A DNA stretch of 64,000 nucleotides, taken from Linnemannia hyalina (taxonomy: Eukaryota > Mortierellomycota > Mortierellomycetes > Mortierellales > Mortierellaceae). Positions within the stretch are counted from its first letter, which is position 1; every line of letters begins with the position of its first letter. The notes beneath the pieces are model-generated. The model saw only the letters and a list, made by a program, of their open reading frames with translations, was not told the origin of the DNA and ran no database searches. The position numbers and the translations under genes are program-made. Shown here in pieces: positions 26,211-37,068 of this stretch. The stretch covers positions 372,001 through 436,000 of the forward strand of contig JAHRHY010000003.1 in the NCBI GenBank assembly GCA_019671135.1. Reading direction: 5' to 3'.

Positions 26211-28970
26211 ATGGGCGACCACAAACCAGAAAACAATAATCCAACCATTTTCACATCATCTGTTCGTCATTGGCTCCACAGCTGCCCCTACCCCAGCCAC
26301 GGAACCCCGAACTCTTGCCCCTCCTTTTCTTTGAATGAGTCCGGTTTATCGCTCGACGACCAGTATCGGCATCAGCACAAGGACCAACCTTATCCTCACC
26401 TTCATCCTCATCAACACCACGATCAGCTACAACGGAGACAACACGCACAGTCCGTTCAGCCTTATTCCCCTTACTCGCATATCCTGGACGACTCTGACAA
26501 GGCACTCTTGGCTACCATTCAGTTGGGTCCTGGATCTGCTGACCGGGCTTTCTCTTCTCAAACCACTAACAACACCATCACCACTGCGGAAAACACCCAA
26601 CAGATCTCGATGTGCAACATTCCAGCCATGTTGCCGGGCATGGAGAACAGTTACCGCCCCTCGACCGACTGGGAATCCAAGCAACAACAGCATCATCTGG
26701 AACTTCCCCAGCCCATTGGTGGACACCGCTCGCGTTTCGTTCGCCATCTCACACCTGTGACTGAGCTGGACTCTGCCAGTAGCAGTGGACATAGCAACAA
26801 TGGCAGCGCTGACTCTCCGCATCTGTTGAGCTCTTGCGTGTCCGACAACCACAGCCATCGCTACCAAAACCATCAAGACCTTGCGATTTACAATGCTGAC
26901 AATAGCAGCAGCAGCAACCCAACCGTCATTCTTCCTGACCAAGGGACCCCTCTTCTTCATCATCCTTCCGCAGTGACCCACAACCACCACCATCACCGCC
27001 ACCAGTATGGCGCGGTTGACGGGATCTCGGCTGCATTCCTGCATTTGACTCACTTGTACCACCCCTTGTCGCACTCACCCTCGGCCTCGGCCTCGCCTCC
27101 ACCCTTCCCCAACTCACCTTGCTCACCCTCCAACACTCCCTTATCCTCTTCGTATCCACAATCCTCTCCATCGCCATCATCACCACTCGCGTATTCATCC
27201 CCTTACCATCCCAATTCTTTCGGCATAAACAGCGACCCTGTAACCTTTGGCAGCCCTAACGAGTCGACGTTCCTTGACGGTCCTAGGTATGGTATGTACG
27301 CGCCCCAATGGTCACACTCACGTTCGTTGGTCACTCGATCAACGCCCGTCATGACCCATCGTAGTTCTCAAGCTCTCCTGGAGAAACAGTGCTTGCCCAC
27401 GTCGTCGTTATCGTTGTCAGCCTCGCTTGTGGTGCCACAATCGTACATCGTGACCCGCCATCAATCTCAAGCCCTACTTGCTCAAAACTCTCTCCTCTCC
27501 TTATCCAAGAAAACGACGGACCCCTCGATGGTGGCCAAACCCAAACCCTTGCCCTTCTCCCGTCTCTCCACATCCAACACCTCGTTGACGGCTGCCGCCG
27601 GGGGCGCTCGGTCTTCTTCGTCGATCACCTCGCCTTCTTCACCCCTGAACCCTTCTGGCTCATTGCCAAGAGCTATGATCTCATCTCCAAGGTCCTCGTC
27701 CTCGTCGCGGTACAATCCCTTGATCTGTGAGATCTGCAGGAAAGAATATGCCAATAACTCGACCCTCAGACGGCATGCTAAGATACATGCCTATGCTAGC
27801 GCCTCGTCAGATGCACGCAGGATCACTAAGCCCTCACCTGCAATGTCGTTGTCTTTGGTCCATGGCGGCGGTGGTTCTCCTGCCAGTGGATTTCACCCTG
27901 ACGGGGTCTCGGCAATGTCTACCCTTGAGGCCGTCAACACTCATCTCCTATCGTCCTTCTGGCCTTACCGTGACAACCCAACCCCCACTCTCCCCCGCAG
28001 TCTCATGGCCACTTCCAGCACCAACACCTCCTATGCTGCTGCTAGTAGTGGTGGTGGCAGCTCGAGCTCCATGATTGGTAACGCCATAACTACTCCTGGG
28101 CAGGTGCTGCAGGTTGCTACTACGACTGCAGCGATGACGATGCTGCCAGGCTACAACCCCGGGTATGACCCGGCGATCAAGAAACCTGAGTGTGCTGGGT
28201 GTAACAAGCCTTTTGCGAGACGCGATACTGTCATCTTGCACATCAAGAACCAGAAGCGAAATTGGGACTTGATGTGCGCTACACTCCCTGAGCTCGCGGC
28301 GATGGCGGGGTCTGATTCGTCGACCTCAACTTACGCCGGTGCCCATTGTGGTGGTGATGCTGACGCTGGTGGAGATGGTAGCGATGGTGAGGGTGATGAT
28401 GGTGACGATGATGATGCAGATTCGAGCAACCGTCGTACGTCGAGTGGGGCCAAAGTTTCTGGTGGTAGGGCAGGAACTACCGCGGCTCAACGGCGGAGTG
28501 TTCGTCAGAAGAGGGTCCATCCGTTCAGAGCGGCTGAGAAGCTATGGCACTCGACCCTTCAGAAGAATAAGATCCACTTTGGACCCCACAAGAAGACCAC
28601 AGCCACGACGGCCAAGAGAGCGCCGTCAGTTGCAGGGTCTAGAGGTCATGGCTGTACGTCGCGTCCGTCGTCGTCCTTCGGCAACGATGACATGTATGTC
28701 GACGACCAGCTCCCTCGCCAGCATCAGCGCCAGATAGATGGGGATATGGAGATGATGAACGCCTATGTGGAGACCGACAGCAATGAGGATGAGAACGAAG
28801 GAATAGATGAAGGTGGATGGCCGAGTGAAGAGGCGTTGGAGTCGATGGACAATGCGACAAAGATCCAATTGATGATGAAAATGGCGGTCGTGCCCCCTTG
28901 CTGGAGTGAGCGTAAAGTCCGCATCTTTGGTGTCCAGGGTACAGTTGAGGAGACCGTCCTCCAGGACTGA
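26211..28970 (+). CDS. Zinc-finger protein A (C2H2 plus atypical C2HC), large and disordered
   Basis: Single exon, 919 aa from the ATG at 26211 (MGDHKPENNN). The frame is open further upstream to 25887, but that part is translated CT-rich leader, so I chose the downstream ATG. Residues 1-490 are Ser/Pro/His-rich. A canonical C2H2 finger lies near residue 505 (CEICRKEYANNSTLRRHAKIH). About 150 residues later, near 658-690, is a second finger with CAGCNKPFARRDTVILH followed by 11 residues and a Cys, that is CxxC-x12-H-x11-C. An acidic Asp/Gly stretch (near 720) and basic patches follow. It is probably a DNA-binding transcription factor. Unlike its three relatives in this window, its two fingers are far apart. 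Its targets cannot be inferred. Confidence 0.85.
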   Translation: MGDHKPENNNPTIFTSSVRHWLHSCPYPSHGTPNSCPSFSLNESGLSLDDQYRHQHKDQPYPHLHPHQHHDQLQRRQHAQSVQPYSPYSHILDDSDKALLATIQLGPGSADRAFSSQTTNNTITTAENTQQISMCNIPAMLPGMENSYRPSTDWESKQQQHHLELPQPIGGHRSRFVRHLTPVTELDSASSSGHSNNGSADSPHLLSSCVSDNHSHRYQNHQDLAIYNADNSSSSNPTVILPDQGTPLLHHPSAVTHNHHHHRHQYGAVDGISAAFLHLTHLYHPLSHSPSASASPPPFPNSPCSPSNTPLSSSYPQSSPSPSSPLAYSSPYHPNSFGINSDPVTFGSPNESTFLDGPRYGMYAPQWSHSRSLVTRSTPVMTHRSSQALLEKQCLPTSSLSLSASLVVPQSYIVTRHQSQALLAQNSLLSLSKKTTDPSMVAKPKPLPFSRLSTSNTSLTAAAGGARSSSSITSPSSPLNPSGSLPRAMISSPRSSSSSRYNPLICEICRKEYANNSTLRRHAKIHAYASASSDARRITKPSPAMSLSLVHGGGGSPASGFHPDGVSAMSTLEAVNTHLLSSFWPYRDNPTPTLPRSLMATSSTNTSYAAASSGGGSSSSMIGNAITTPGQVLQVATTTAAMTMLPGYNPGYDPAIKKPECAGCNKPFARRDTVILHIKNQKRNWDLMCATLPELAAMAGSDSSTSTYAGAHCGGDADAGGDGSDGEGDDGDDDDADSSNRRTSSGAKVSGGRAGTTAAQRRSVRQKRVHPFRAAEKLWHSTLQKNKIHFGPHKKTTATTAKRAPSVAGSRGHGCTSRPSSSFGNDDMYVDDQLPRQHQRQIDGDMEMMNAYVETDSNEDENEGIDEGGWPSEEALESMDNATKIQLMMKMAVVPPCWSERKVRIFGVQGTVEETVLQD

Positions 28971-31106
28971 TGAGGAAAACAATTGTCAACCCTCCCCCGT
29001 CCTGCTGCCATCTCATTTCTTTTTTCTTTCTTTCTTTCTTTTTTTCTTTCTGTTGTACGATATTGTTTTTGTATTATCTTTACTCTTTCATCTTTTTTTG
29101 CATAGAACACCAGCAAGCTACATCATTTATTTTCATAGAATTGCAATAACACACAACACGTATAAAATATCTATATAAAAAAACTTTACGAACTCTCTAT
29201 CGCGTGTTTTGGTTCTGGTTTTCGGGGGTGGAACTTGAACTCGGATGGGAAGGAGGGTAGGAAAGGTGAGAATGAGAGTGAGAGTAGCAGACGGAGAGGG
29301 AATGAGGGGAGGAGGTCATCGTGCATGCCGCAAGAGTTGATACTGATCACTTGTTATTATTTTTCTGTTTGTGTTTCCTTGTCGGTGTTCCTTGTTCTGG
29401 CGCTCGTTTCCTGTGTGCGTATGTGTATGTCTATATATATATGTGTGTGTGTGTTTTCTGGGAGGCCGTGTGGTGAATGAGTGTGACCAAATGAGAAGAA
29501 ATGGGCCGAGGTCAGAGAAGATCAAATGGCAAGTGGGATGGGATTGAGGATTTGGGGGTTTGTCTGCACAAAGGAAGGAGAGAGGCGAGGCACGTCCAAA
29601 GCGAAGGAAGAAGGCAAGGTGGACATTTTTTTGGCCTCTGTACGTAATGCTGGGCAACTAAAGTAGACAAATCGAAGAGGAAAAAAGGTTGTGTCCATGC
29701 CATTGGAGAAAGAGGGCGGATGAGTGTGTTTGTTGGTTGCCGTTTGTGCACTGAGTTCTGGCGATCTCGATCTCTTTTTCTTGTTGTTGTCTTTTCTGCC
29801 AGCAACCCCTTTTTAGCGCTGCTAGGATTCCAGCCCGCAGATGGTCTGCAGACAGGAACAAAGAAAAGGGAAAAAAAAACGAAAGCAGGCTTGCCGAGCC
29901 CGACTGTTTTTCCACGGGCGGCATACCTTAGCCAGAGATAGGACAAGAGGGAAATGGGGTACAAATTCAATGGTGTGATTTTTCTTGCAGGACGTCACTC
30001 CTCACTTGACTGTACCCTTGAACAAGCACATGAAGAGAGAAAGGAAATCTCATTGCTATCTACTTTTAGTCATTTGGATGATAAAGTTTTGTACCTGGTG
30101 GAAATTACTAGGGTCGTGCGGCTTTCTTTCTACTTCTCGCTCGCTTGCTGGGCAATGAGCAGGAATGGGTGGCGGGAACAACTGCAACAGGAAGAAGTAA
30201 ACAAATAATCACGAATACTCAAAAGAACTTACACGGGTTTGGTACGGACGAAAATCAATAATGCACGGGAAGAAATTGGTAAAACAGACAAGAAACTGCC
30301 ACAAATTCCTGAGCGTCGCCCTGTTCACCAGGGCGAGAAGGAAGACAGTCAAAACTGGACTGGATTGGGGTAGAACAGAAAGGAAGGGAGGACCGAATGT
30401 GTTGTCCATGATGCAGCAATGTTAGAGGGTACATTTTGGCTGTGTGTGCTTGTCTGCTTGGTTAACAGACGAAAAATAAAAAGAAAGGCAGGGGGTGATT
30501 GATATGCTACATTAGACCCATGGGCCACCTGCGCGAAACTTACTTTTTTTTCTCCTCTTTGATTTTTCTGGCTGACGACCAATTGTTCGCATCCTCTCTT
30601 GTAAAAGAGAGAGTAGCACAATCGCAGTACGTGCTCTGTCATTTTGCCTTTCGCCTCTCTCTCTTGCCTCTGAACACAAGAAAAAAAAAGAGAGAGAGTT
30701 GAGTGGGGTCTACGATAACAAAGCCGAACAAACCAACCTTTTCCCCTTGCTCTCTGTTTTCTCGTCCCTAACAATCTCTTCTGTCTCTCCTTCCTTTTTC
30801 TGTTCTATTCTTTTGGACGACGACAGGGCTAAGACCAAAGAGGGTCTGCATTGCGCCTCCATCCCTCCTTCTCTCTTTCTTTTCCTCTACTCTGTTACCA
30901 GGAATAAAGGACAAAACAAACAAGAAAACAAACAAAGAAAGAGACAATAAAGAACGAGAAACGGTTATAAAGTACCTCCTTCCCCTTCATTTTTTCACAC
31001 TTTCTCTTCATTGCTTCGGCAGCTATCCTCTCTCCTCACTACCACGCCTGCTTATCATCCCTCCACAGTTTCAATTTCCAATCACTGTCGAAAAAATATT
31101 AACCAC
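28971..31106. other. Intergenic region between zinc-finger genes A and B
   Basis: About 2.1 kb. The first 200 bp are the T-rich 3' flank of gene A. No gene was recognised in the rest; the last 150 bp are the promoter and leader of gene B. Confidence 0.5.
30965..30971 (+). promoter_or_regulatory. TATA box of zinc-finger gene B
   Basis: TATAAAG lies 136 bp before the ATG at 31107 and is followed by a CT-rich leader. Confidence 0.55.
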
Positions 31107-32881
31107 ATGGAAAATATCGAGCATCAGAACGTCCCCGTCAGCATGTCATACCTGATCTCCTCCATGAGTCAAGCTCTTGCCGCTTCCGAGAACGATTCAT
31201 TCTATTCCTTCCAAAACCTCCTCGATAACGGATTGATGCCTATCGACAACGAGGTTTACGGTCATGGCCTCCACGGAGCGGTGCATTATTCGATGTTGTC
31301 GTCCTCGTCGCCGCGATTATCTCCTCGGGCTCAATCTCCAGTCCAATGGATTGATCCGACCACGCTGTCCAGTCTGTGCTTCCTCCCATCATCACCTGAT
31401 GCACAGCTGCAGCATCAACAGTTGCAACCACATTGCCATGCGCATGAACAACAATTACAGCCACATCAGCATGGTACCTCGAACAACCACTACCATCACC
31501 ACCACCAGCAACAATTGCAACAACGGCAACAACATTATCAACAACAGCAAGCACCAGAACATTATTCACTACCACCACACAATCACGCCATTCAGCAGCA
31601 GCACCAGCAGCTCTATCTGCTACAACAGCAACACTTTTATTCAGAAAAGGGCATTTGCTCTCTTGAGATGCGCTCGTTGCCATCTTCAACCCCTATCCGA
31701 GATATCTCGTCTCCCTCGATGATCTCATTGCCATACCACCATCCTACCAAAGTCCTGCTGAACCGACCCACCATGCCCGTGGCCCAGCTCTCTATGGAAT
31801 TTTCAGCCAACCGATCAGTCTCCATTGACCGCCTCTCCAGTCCTGAGGCGCCTTCGCCTGTCTCGGACCAAGGGTTCTTTGAAATAACCACTGACGAGGA
31901 GACCGCATCCGGATGTCACAGCCCCCAGTTGTTGACCTATAAGACGCATCTTAACAACAACAATAACAACAACGACAACAATAAGGACAAGAACGAAACG
32001 ATTGCTATGGAGCAACTCAACAGCTCTGGATCAGTCCCAACAACTTTGCCTCAGCGAAGGAGAAGGACGCCGCCTTCTTTGGTCCACAAATCAATTCCGA
32101 CAACGACCTTGGAGCAAATCATGCTACTCTCCCCCCATGCTACGACTGCTGCCTTGACGGCTGGTCCAGCCATGATGTCGTCTTCTTCGTCCTCATCGCT
32201 GCCGACGATGCCCACGCTCTCTTCGCCACTGAAGCAGCACTTCAGCTTCTCGACCTCCATGTCGGATTTGGATACTCTTGGGGGAGAGGAAGAAGGATTA
32301 AGGAAAAAGGATTTTTCTCCTTCATCCTCTCCTACTTCTGTGGCAGCGGCAGCAGCAGCAAAGAAGAGGCGAGAGCGTAAGCCCGCCAAGAGCGGACACA
32401 AAATTCCCAAGCACCCGCCCGTCAAGCTACCCGTATGTTGTGTCTCGCTCAGTAAATCAACAAATGGTTCTTTACGAACATTCTTTTATTGGGAGTCCAT
32501 TCAGTATCTAATCGGGTCATTTTTCTCCACGTTTTCTTCCCCTCCTATCAGTGTCAGTTTCCAGGTTGCACAATAACATGCTCAAGCCAACCTTCACTAG
32601 CACGCCATGCCGAAGCCCACAAATGGCGGGGCCTCTACGCACCTGTCCGATGCGAGGCCTGCCAGAGCGCGCTCTCGAACGAGTTTTCGGTCCAGAGACA
32701 CATTATCCGATCCCAGCCCAACTCGCGATGTTACCGCCTGCGCGTCTATAGCATTATGATGTCCGAGACTGAGATTGATACCAGTGTGAGGTTCTACCCG
32801 AAGCGGGCACATGGCAAGAAGACTGTCGAGATTAACTTGATGTATGCTCGTGCTCGATACCTTGGCGATTCTCCTCTGTGA
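31107..32881 (+). CDS. Zinc-finger protein B (C2H2 plus atypical C2HC)
   Basis: Two exons, 31107-32432 and 32552-32881, giving 551 aa. Exon 1 encodes a long disordered region rich in Gln and His (many CAA/CAG/CAC codons at 31400-31640), Asn and Ser, ending in a basic patch (KKRRERKPAKSGHKIPKH). The intron falls exactly before the first zinc ligand. Exon 2 carries C-x4-C-x12-H-x3-H (CQFPGC, then RHAEAH), and immediately after it CEACQSALSNEFSVQRH followed by nine residues and Cys (CxxC-x12-H-x9-C). A conserved-looking tail ends YLGDSPL. It is likely a nuclear DNA-binding factor; the Gln-rich part may be an activation domain. Same family as the genes at 26.2, 34.4 and 47.4 kb. Confidence 0.88.
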
Positions 32882-34445
32882 GAGGAGCTCCTTTGTCTCA
32901 CTTCTTACGTACATTCATAACTTATACCCCTTCAACATCTACGTCCTTTTTCATTGTTCGTATCCATCCTTCCGCATTACCCTCCTTCCACTCTAGACAT
33001 CCTTCCTTTTCAGTCAAAATAAACGTACGTGTGTTTTTTGTCTACGAGACGCGATCGATTTCTAGACTTGGACTTCCTCCCGTTCTTATTGTTTTTACGG
33101 ATTGTTTGGTCTGTGGAGAAAAAAGATGTGGCAGGCATCAAGTCATAGAGATCGCTTTACTACCGCTGCATCTCACGCGTCCACATGAACGCCATATGCA
33201 ATTGGTGGAACTCCAAAAGCGAAAATAAAGGGCCATACCTGGTCAATTGCTTTTTTCTCCAAAGTGGATCCCTTTGCTGAAAGAAAGATAATCATACGCG
33301 GTAGACCACACTTACTAACAAAAAGAGATGCCATGTGCGCTCGACATGGATCATCCAAAACGAACTAGAGGGACGAAAATATGTTTTAATAAGAGGTAAA
33401 CCTCAGTTTTGGCAAGTTTCGCGCTGTTCTTCCTGTCATTCGATCATGTTGTTGCCTTGAAAGAAAAAAAGAACAAAGAGAGAGAACTCTCGAGACCCTC
33501 TTCGCCAGAGTTCAGTCCTCTTCCATTCTTTACCTTCTACCATCTCTATGTGGTCTCTTGTGATCACCACCACCACTGCGGGAAAGAGTACTTCAGCCTC
33601 TTTGGTTTCTCTCTTCACACAATTTTTCGATTTTTTTTCTTTCAGCCCCTTTGTCCTGTAGGAGTGGTGTGTCGTAATGGGGTTTGTGTGGAACCATGAA
33701 ACAAAATGAGCGTTTATGCAACGTTGTCTGTGGGCCCTTGAAGGAGCCCACAAGTATCCGCAAAGAAAAAGTATGTGTATCGTAAATCTTTCTTCATGTT
33801 ATATTTTACGCGTATACGAGCAATGGAATCGAACTGAGGTAATTGCAGGGAGGCTATGTTGCTGTGTATGTGTGTCCGTAATTGAAAAATGTTGCGCCAC
33901 TTTCTTTTGACCCTGAGGCAACCAAGAAAATAATATCCCGTTCAGTTTCTTTCCCTCTCCGTACACACCCACTCACTCTAGTTCTCTAGTCTGGAAGGCT
34001 AGCAAGACCGCGTTTGCCTTGGAATGGAGAAAGAAGGAAATGAAAACATCACTGTTGACAGTAGAGTGTTCTCACTGCCTGACCACACAAGGACTCGTCG
34101 TGCTCTTTTAACATAGCCTCTTTGTCTCTTCGATAAATAAACGAGCCTTCACCTCGACAATATGTGCTGTCTCATTTTTTGCGTCCTCGTTTGTGTTCTT
34201 TCCGCCAGCTATCCCTCCGCCTTCCCTTCCGACCTTACGATAACGACCCCCCACCTCACATGCACCCACGCTCTTTGTTCTTTTCACGTCATTTCCAACT
34301 ATACCTTCACGTCGCCTATCCGCCAACCTCGAAACCACTGCACCAATTGCACTCTGCCATTCTTTCATTTCATCCTTCATCCGTTCATTTCCATACCACA
34401 AAGAACCCTTCGCCCAACTACACAAACGTTCAAAGAACAAAAAAA
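32882..34445. other. Intergenic region between zinc-finger genes B and C
   Basis: About 1.6 kb with no recognised gene. A weak TATA-like GATAAATAAA near 34132 precedes a pyrimidine-rich leader that ends at the ATG at 34446. Confidence 0.5.
33018..33023 (+). terminator. Candidate polyadenylation signal of zinc-finger gene B
   Basis: AATAAA lies 137 bp after the stop codon of the gene ending at 32881. Confidence 0.4.
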
Positions 34446-36413
34446 ATGGACATCAAACCACTCCCTTTGGAGGGGTACATCTACACCCCTCTGTCCAACA
34501 CAGGCGAAATCCTCGACAATCTTTCATCCATTTCAGCTTGGCCTTCTTACGATGGAACAAACGGATTCATTGCACCATCTCTTCCCGAGAGGCAACAACA
34601 GCAGCAGCACGATACCTTTGAATCGATTACCAGCATCAAACAAGAACATCAAGTCCATCCTTTCAACGCTATATATTCCGCCGATTCCCTTTCTCCCTTC
34701 AATTCGACCGCTCCCCCCACCGATTCCTCAACTAACTCTTCCCTCTCTCACGCCAACTACCCAAGCAACGACACCTTTGCCGACTTTAACAGCCGCCACC
34801 TCAACGACGCTAACGATCCCAACGACAACAAAGACATTCAAAGATCGTTTGACTTCAACAGCCTATTTGAACGCCCTGACACGTCGTACAAACACGACAG
34901 CAACATTGAGAGCGCTCAAAAAAACAAAGACATGGAATTGTTCTCGACCACCTACACCACCAAGAGTACCGCTGCCCTCAACGTCAACAAGCCCTCTCCC
35001 TTCTCGATTTACCTTCCCTATCTGACCATGAGCCGATCCTCCAGCTTTACCAGCGCAGTCTCCTATATCGATCCCGCCCTCCTTACCAAAAACAACAACT
35101 ACGACAACAACGATGCTTCTTCAAGATGCGCTGTCGAGTCCAACTTTTCGTCCCCTCAGGCTCGCCACCTCTTGACCTTTTCCGATGGTGGTCTGAAGAC
35201 CGGAGATGACAGCTACACGACCATGCAGATCGAGGACAGTCTCCAAATGGGTTCACCTGAATTTATATCATACTCTTCCGACCAATTCGAACCCCAGTCT
35301 CCTCTCTCTTCGTTATCTGTCGCCGCTGCCGCTTCTCCTACTGTCCCTGCTCAAGGGAGTTCTCTTCGTGCTAACCCCTTGACATTCCAGGACATTCACA
35401 TGGCTGACGGGTCTATCATCCGTTTTGACGGGGCCTCTTTCCGACCTGTGCCGTCGACCACCACGGCCACGATCTCAACTATGATGAATAACCCTTACAT
35501 ATCCTCTAGTCTCATGACTGTGTTCGATCCAACCCTGTCCCCCTCGTCGTCAATGATGATGACTAGCCCTCACCAGTGCATGGCAGCTGCTGCTTCGACT
35601 GACGTCGCTTCTAGTTACTATAGCACTACGAGCTTGGACCCCTTCTCTTACCACCACCACAAGTTCCCTTCGATCAACGACTCTTTTAAGACCTACAACA
35701 AGTCACCCTACCACAGACACCTTCCTCAAAAGTCGGCCGCAACCACGACTGATTCGGCCGCGTTTGCTGCTGCCCTGTTGACTCCTCAGCCCGCTCGCTG
35801 CGGTTCGAACAACTTTCCCTACTCGACAGGTTCAATTGCCTGCAGACGATCCAGACGTCTGATGGGCAATCACAGTCGCCACAGCAGCGCAACTTCTTTC
35901 AAAAACTTTGATGAGCACAACCACAAGCGGTCTTCGGCATCACCCTCGTCCTTTTCCTCGTCTTCCTCACCTTTGGCGTCGTCTTTGTCGACCTTCACTT
36001 CAGAGGCATCTACCTCGTCAGACTCTTCGTCCGAGACCCCACCTTCCCCCTCCAGCCCCTCGAAATCATCCGCAAAGTACCGCAAGGATAAGAATGGCCA
36101 ATTCCAATGCCCATATGCCGGCTGTGACTACCGCTACAACCTCAAGCGCGAGTTCAACCGCCACCGCAACGTCCACGTCTTTGCTGGAAAGGACAAGTAC
36201 CGCTGCATGAACTGTAACAGTGGACTCTGCCGCCTGGACTCTGTGAAGCGACATATGGAGGCCAAGGGCAAGGCCGAGTGTCTGAGAAAAGGGTTCTATG
36301 AGGAGTTCCATGAGTGCGGACAGTATTCGTTGATCCGCAAGTGTAAGCCGACTTGGTACGAGGCTGCTGCCGCTGCGCGTGCTGCTTCTTTGAAGGGCAA
36401 GGCTATGGCCTGA
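34446..36413 (+). CDS. Zinc-finger protein C (C2H2 plus atypical C2HC)
   Basis: Single exon, 655 aa from the ATG at 34446 (AAAAAATGG context); the frame is open upstream through the CT-rich leader to 34164, but that ATG gives leader-like sequence. Residues 1-540 are Ser/Asn/Pro-rich and disordered. The fingers sit near 555-610: FQCPYAGCDYRYNLKREFNR with a following H-x3-H, then CMNCNSGLCRLDSVKRH with Cys eight residues later (CxxC-x12-H-x8-C). A C-terminal segment of about 45 aa after the fingers (GFYEEFHECGQYSLIRKCKP) has two more Cys. It is likely a transcription factor of the same family as genes A, B and D. Confidence 0.88.
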   Translation: MDIKPLPLEGYIYTPLSNTGEILDNLSSISAWPSYDGTNGFIAPSLPERQQQQQHDTFESITSIKQEHQVHPFNAIYSADSLSPFNSTAPPTDSSTNSSLSHANYPSNDTFADFNSRHLNDANDPNDNKDIQRSFDFNSLFERPDTSYKHDSNIESAQKNKDMELFSTTYTTKSTAALNVNKPSPFSIYLPYLTMSRSSSFTSAVSYIDPALLTKNNNYDNNDASSRCAVESNFSSPQARHLLTFSDGGLKTGDDSYTTMQIEDSLQMGSPEFISYSSDQFEPQSPLSSLSVAAAASPTVPAQGSSLRANPLTFQDIHMADGSIIRFDGASFRPVPSTTTATISTMMNNPYISSSLMTVFDPTLSPSSSMMMTSPHQCMAAAASTDVASSYYSTTSLDPFSYHHHKFPSINDSFKTYNKSPYHRHLPQKSAATTTDSAAFAAALLTPQPARCGSNNFPYSTGSIACRRSRRLMGNHSRHSSATSFKNFDEHNHKRSSASPSSFSSSSSPLASSLSTFTSEASTSSDSSSETPPSPSSPSKSSAKYRKDKNGQFQCPYAGCDYRYNLKREFNRHRNVHVFAGKDKYRCMNCNSGLCRLDSVKRHMEAKGKAECLRKGFYEEFHECGQYSLIRKCKPTWYEAAAAARAASLKGKAMA

Positions 36414-37068
36414 TGATGCTTTGCTTTTTGTCGACACCCTTTTCTCTTATGAGTATTGTACGTTTTGCCTTTTCTCTTCTCCTCTTTTCTTTTTCTCTCT
36501 TCTTTCTTTCCATTTTGTAAACTACCCTGTCAGAGCTGTATATAAAGAAAATAACAAGTAAAATACAAGCGACAACAATGCTTGAAGGAACAGTGTGAAT
36601 GAAGGGTGAATTAAGACCAAAGGAGGTAAAAAAATGTCCATGTCTTCTTTTTAAGGTTTGAGCAATTGGCTTCCCTATTTTTGAGCAGTGTGTCCCTAGG
36701 GATTATCTCCTTGGGCCTAATATTTTCTCCTTTGTTGTCCGTTCATTGTTTGTTATCTGTATGTTCCTTTTGCCATTGAATATCATGACCAGGTGTCGAG
36801 GAGAAAAGAACGTTTCCTGTTCTTACTGCTCGTTAACAAAACAGGTAATGATGGCTCCCTCCTGATCAAAACTCAGGCACCGAGCCCGATTATTTTATTC
36901 AGGAGCAACAACCAGTCACGCGGGTCCTTTTTCTCGGACTGGGGGTGTCAGTTTGGCATCGTCCCACTTTTTCCACAAGAGTAACACGTCCAGTTTCGCA
37001 TCACCTCATCTCTTTCTTTCTTTCTTTCTTCCGCAACTCCCTTCTTCCTTCTCTCGTAGCAGACACAA
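36414..37068 (+). promoter_or_regulatory. Promoter region of mevalonate kinase
   Basis: 655 bp between zinc-finger gene C and mevalonate kinase, same orientation. The last 60 bp before the ATG are CT-rich. No sterol-regulatory site could be asserted by eye. Confidence 0.45.
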
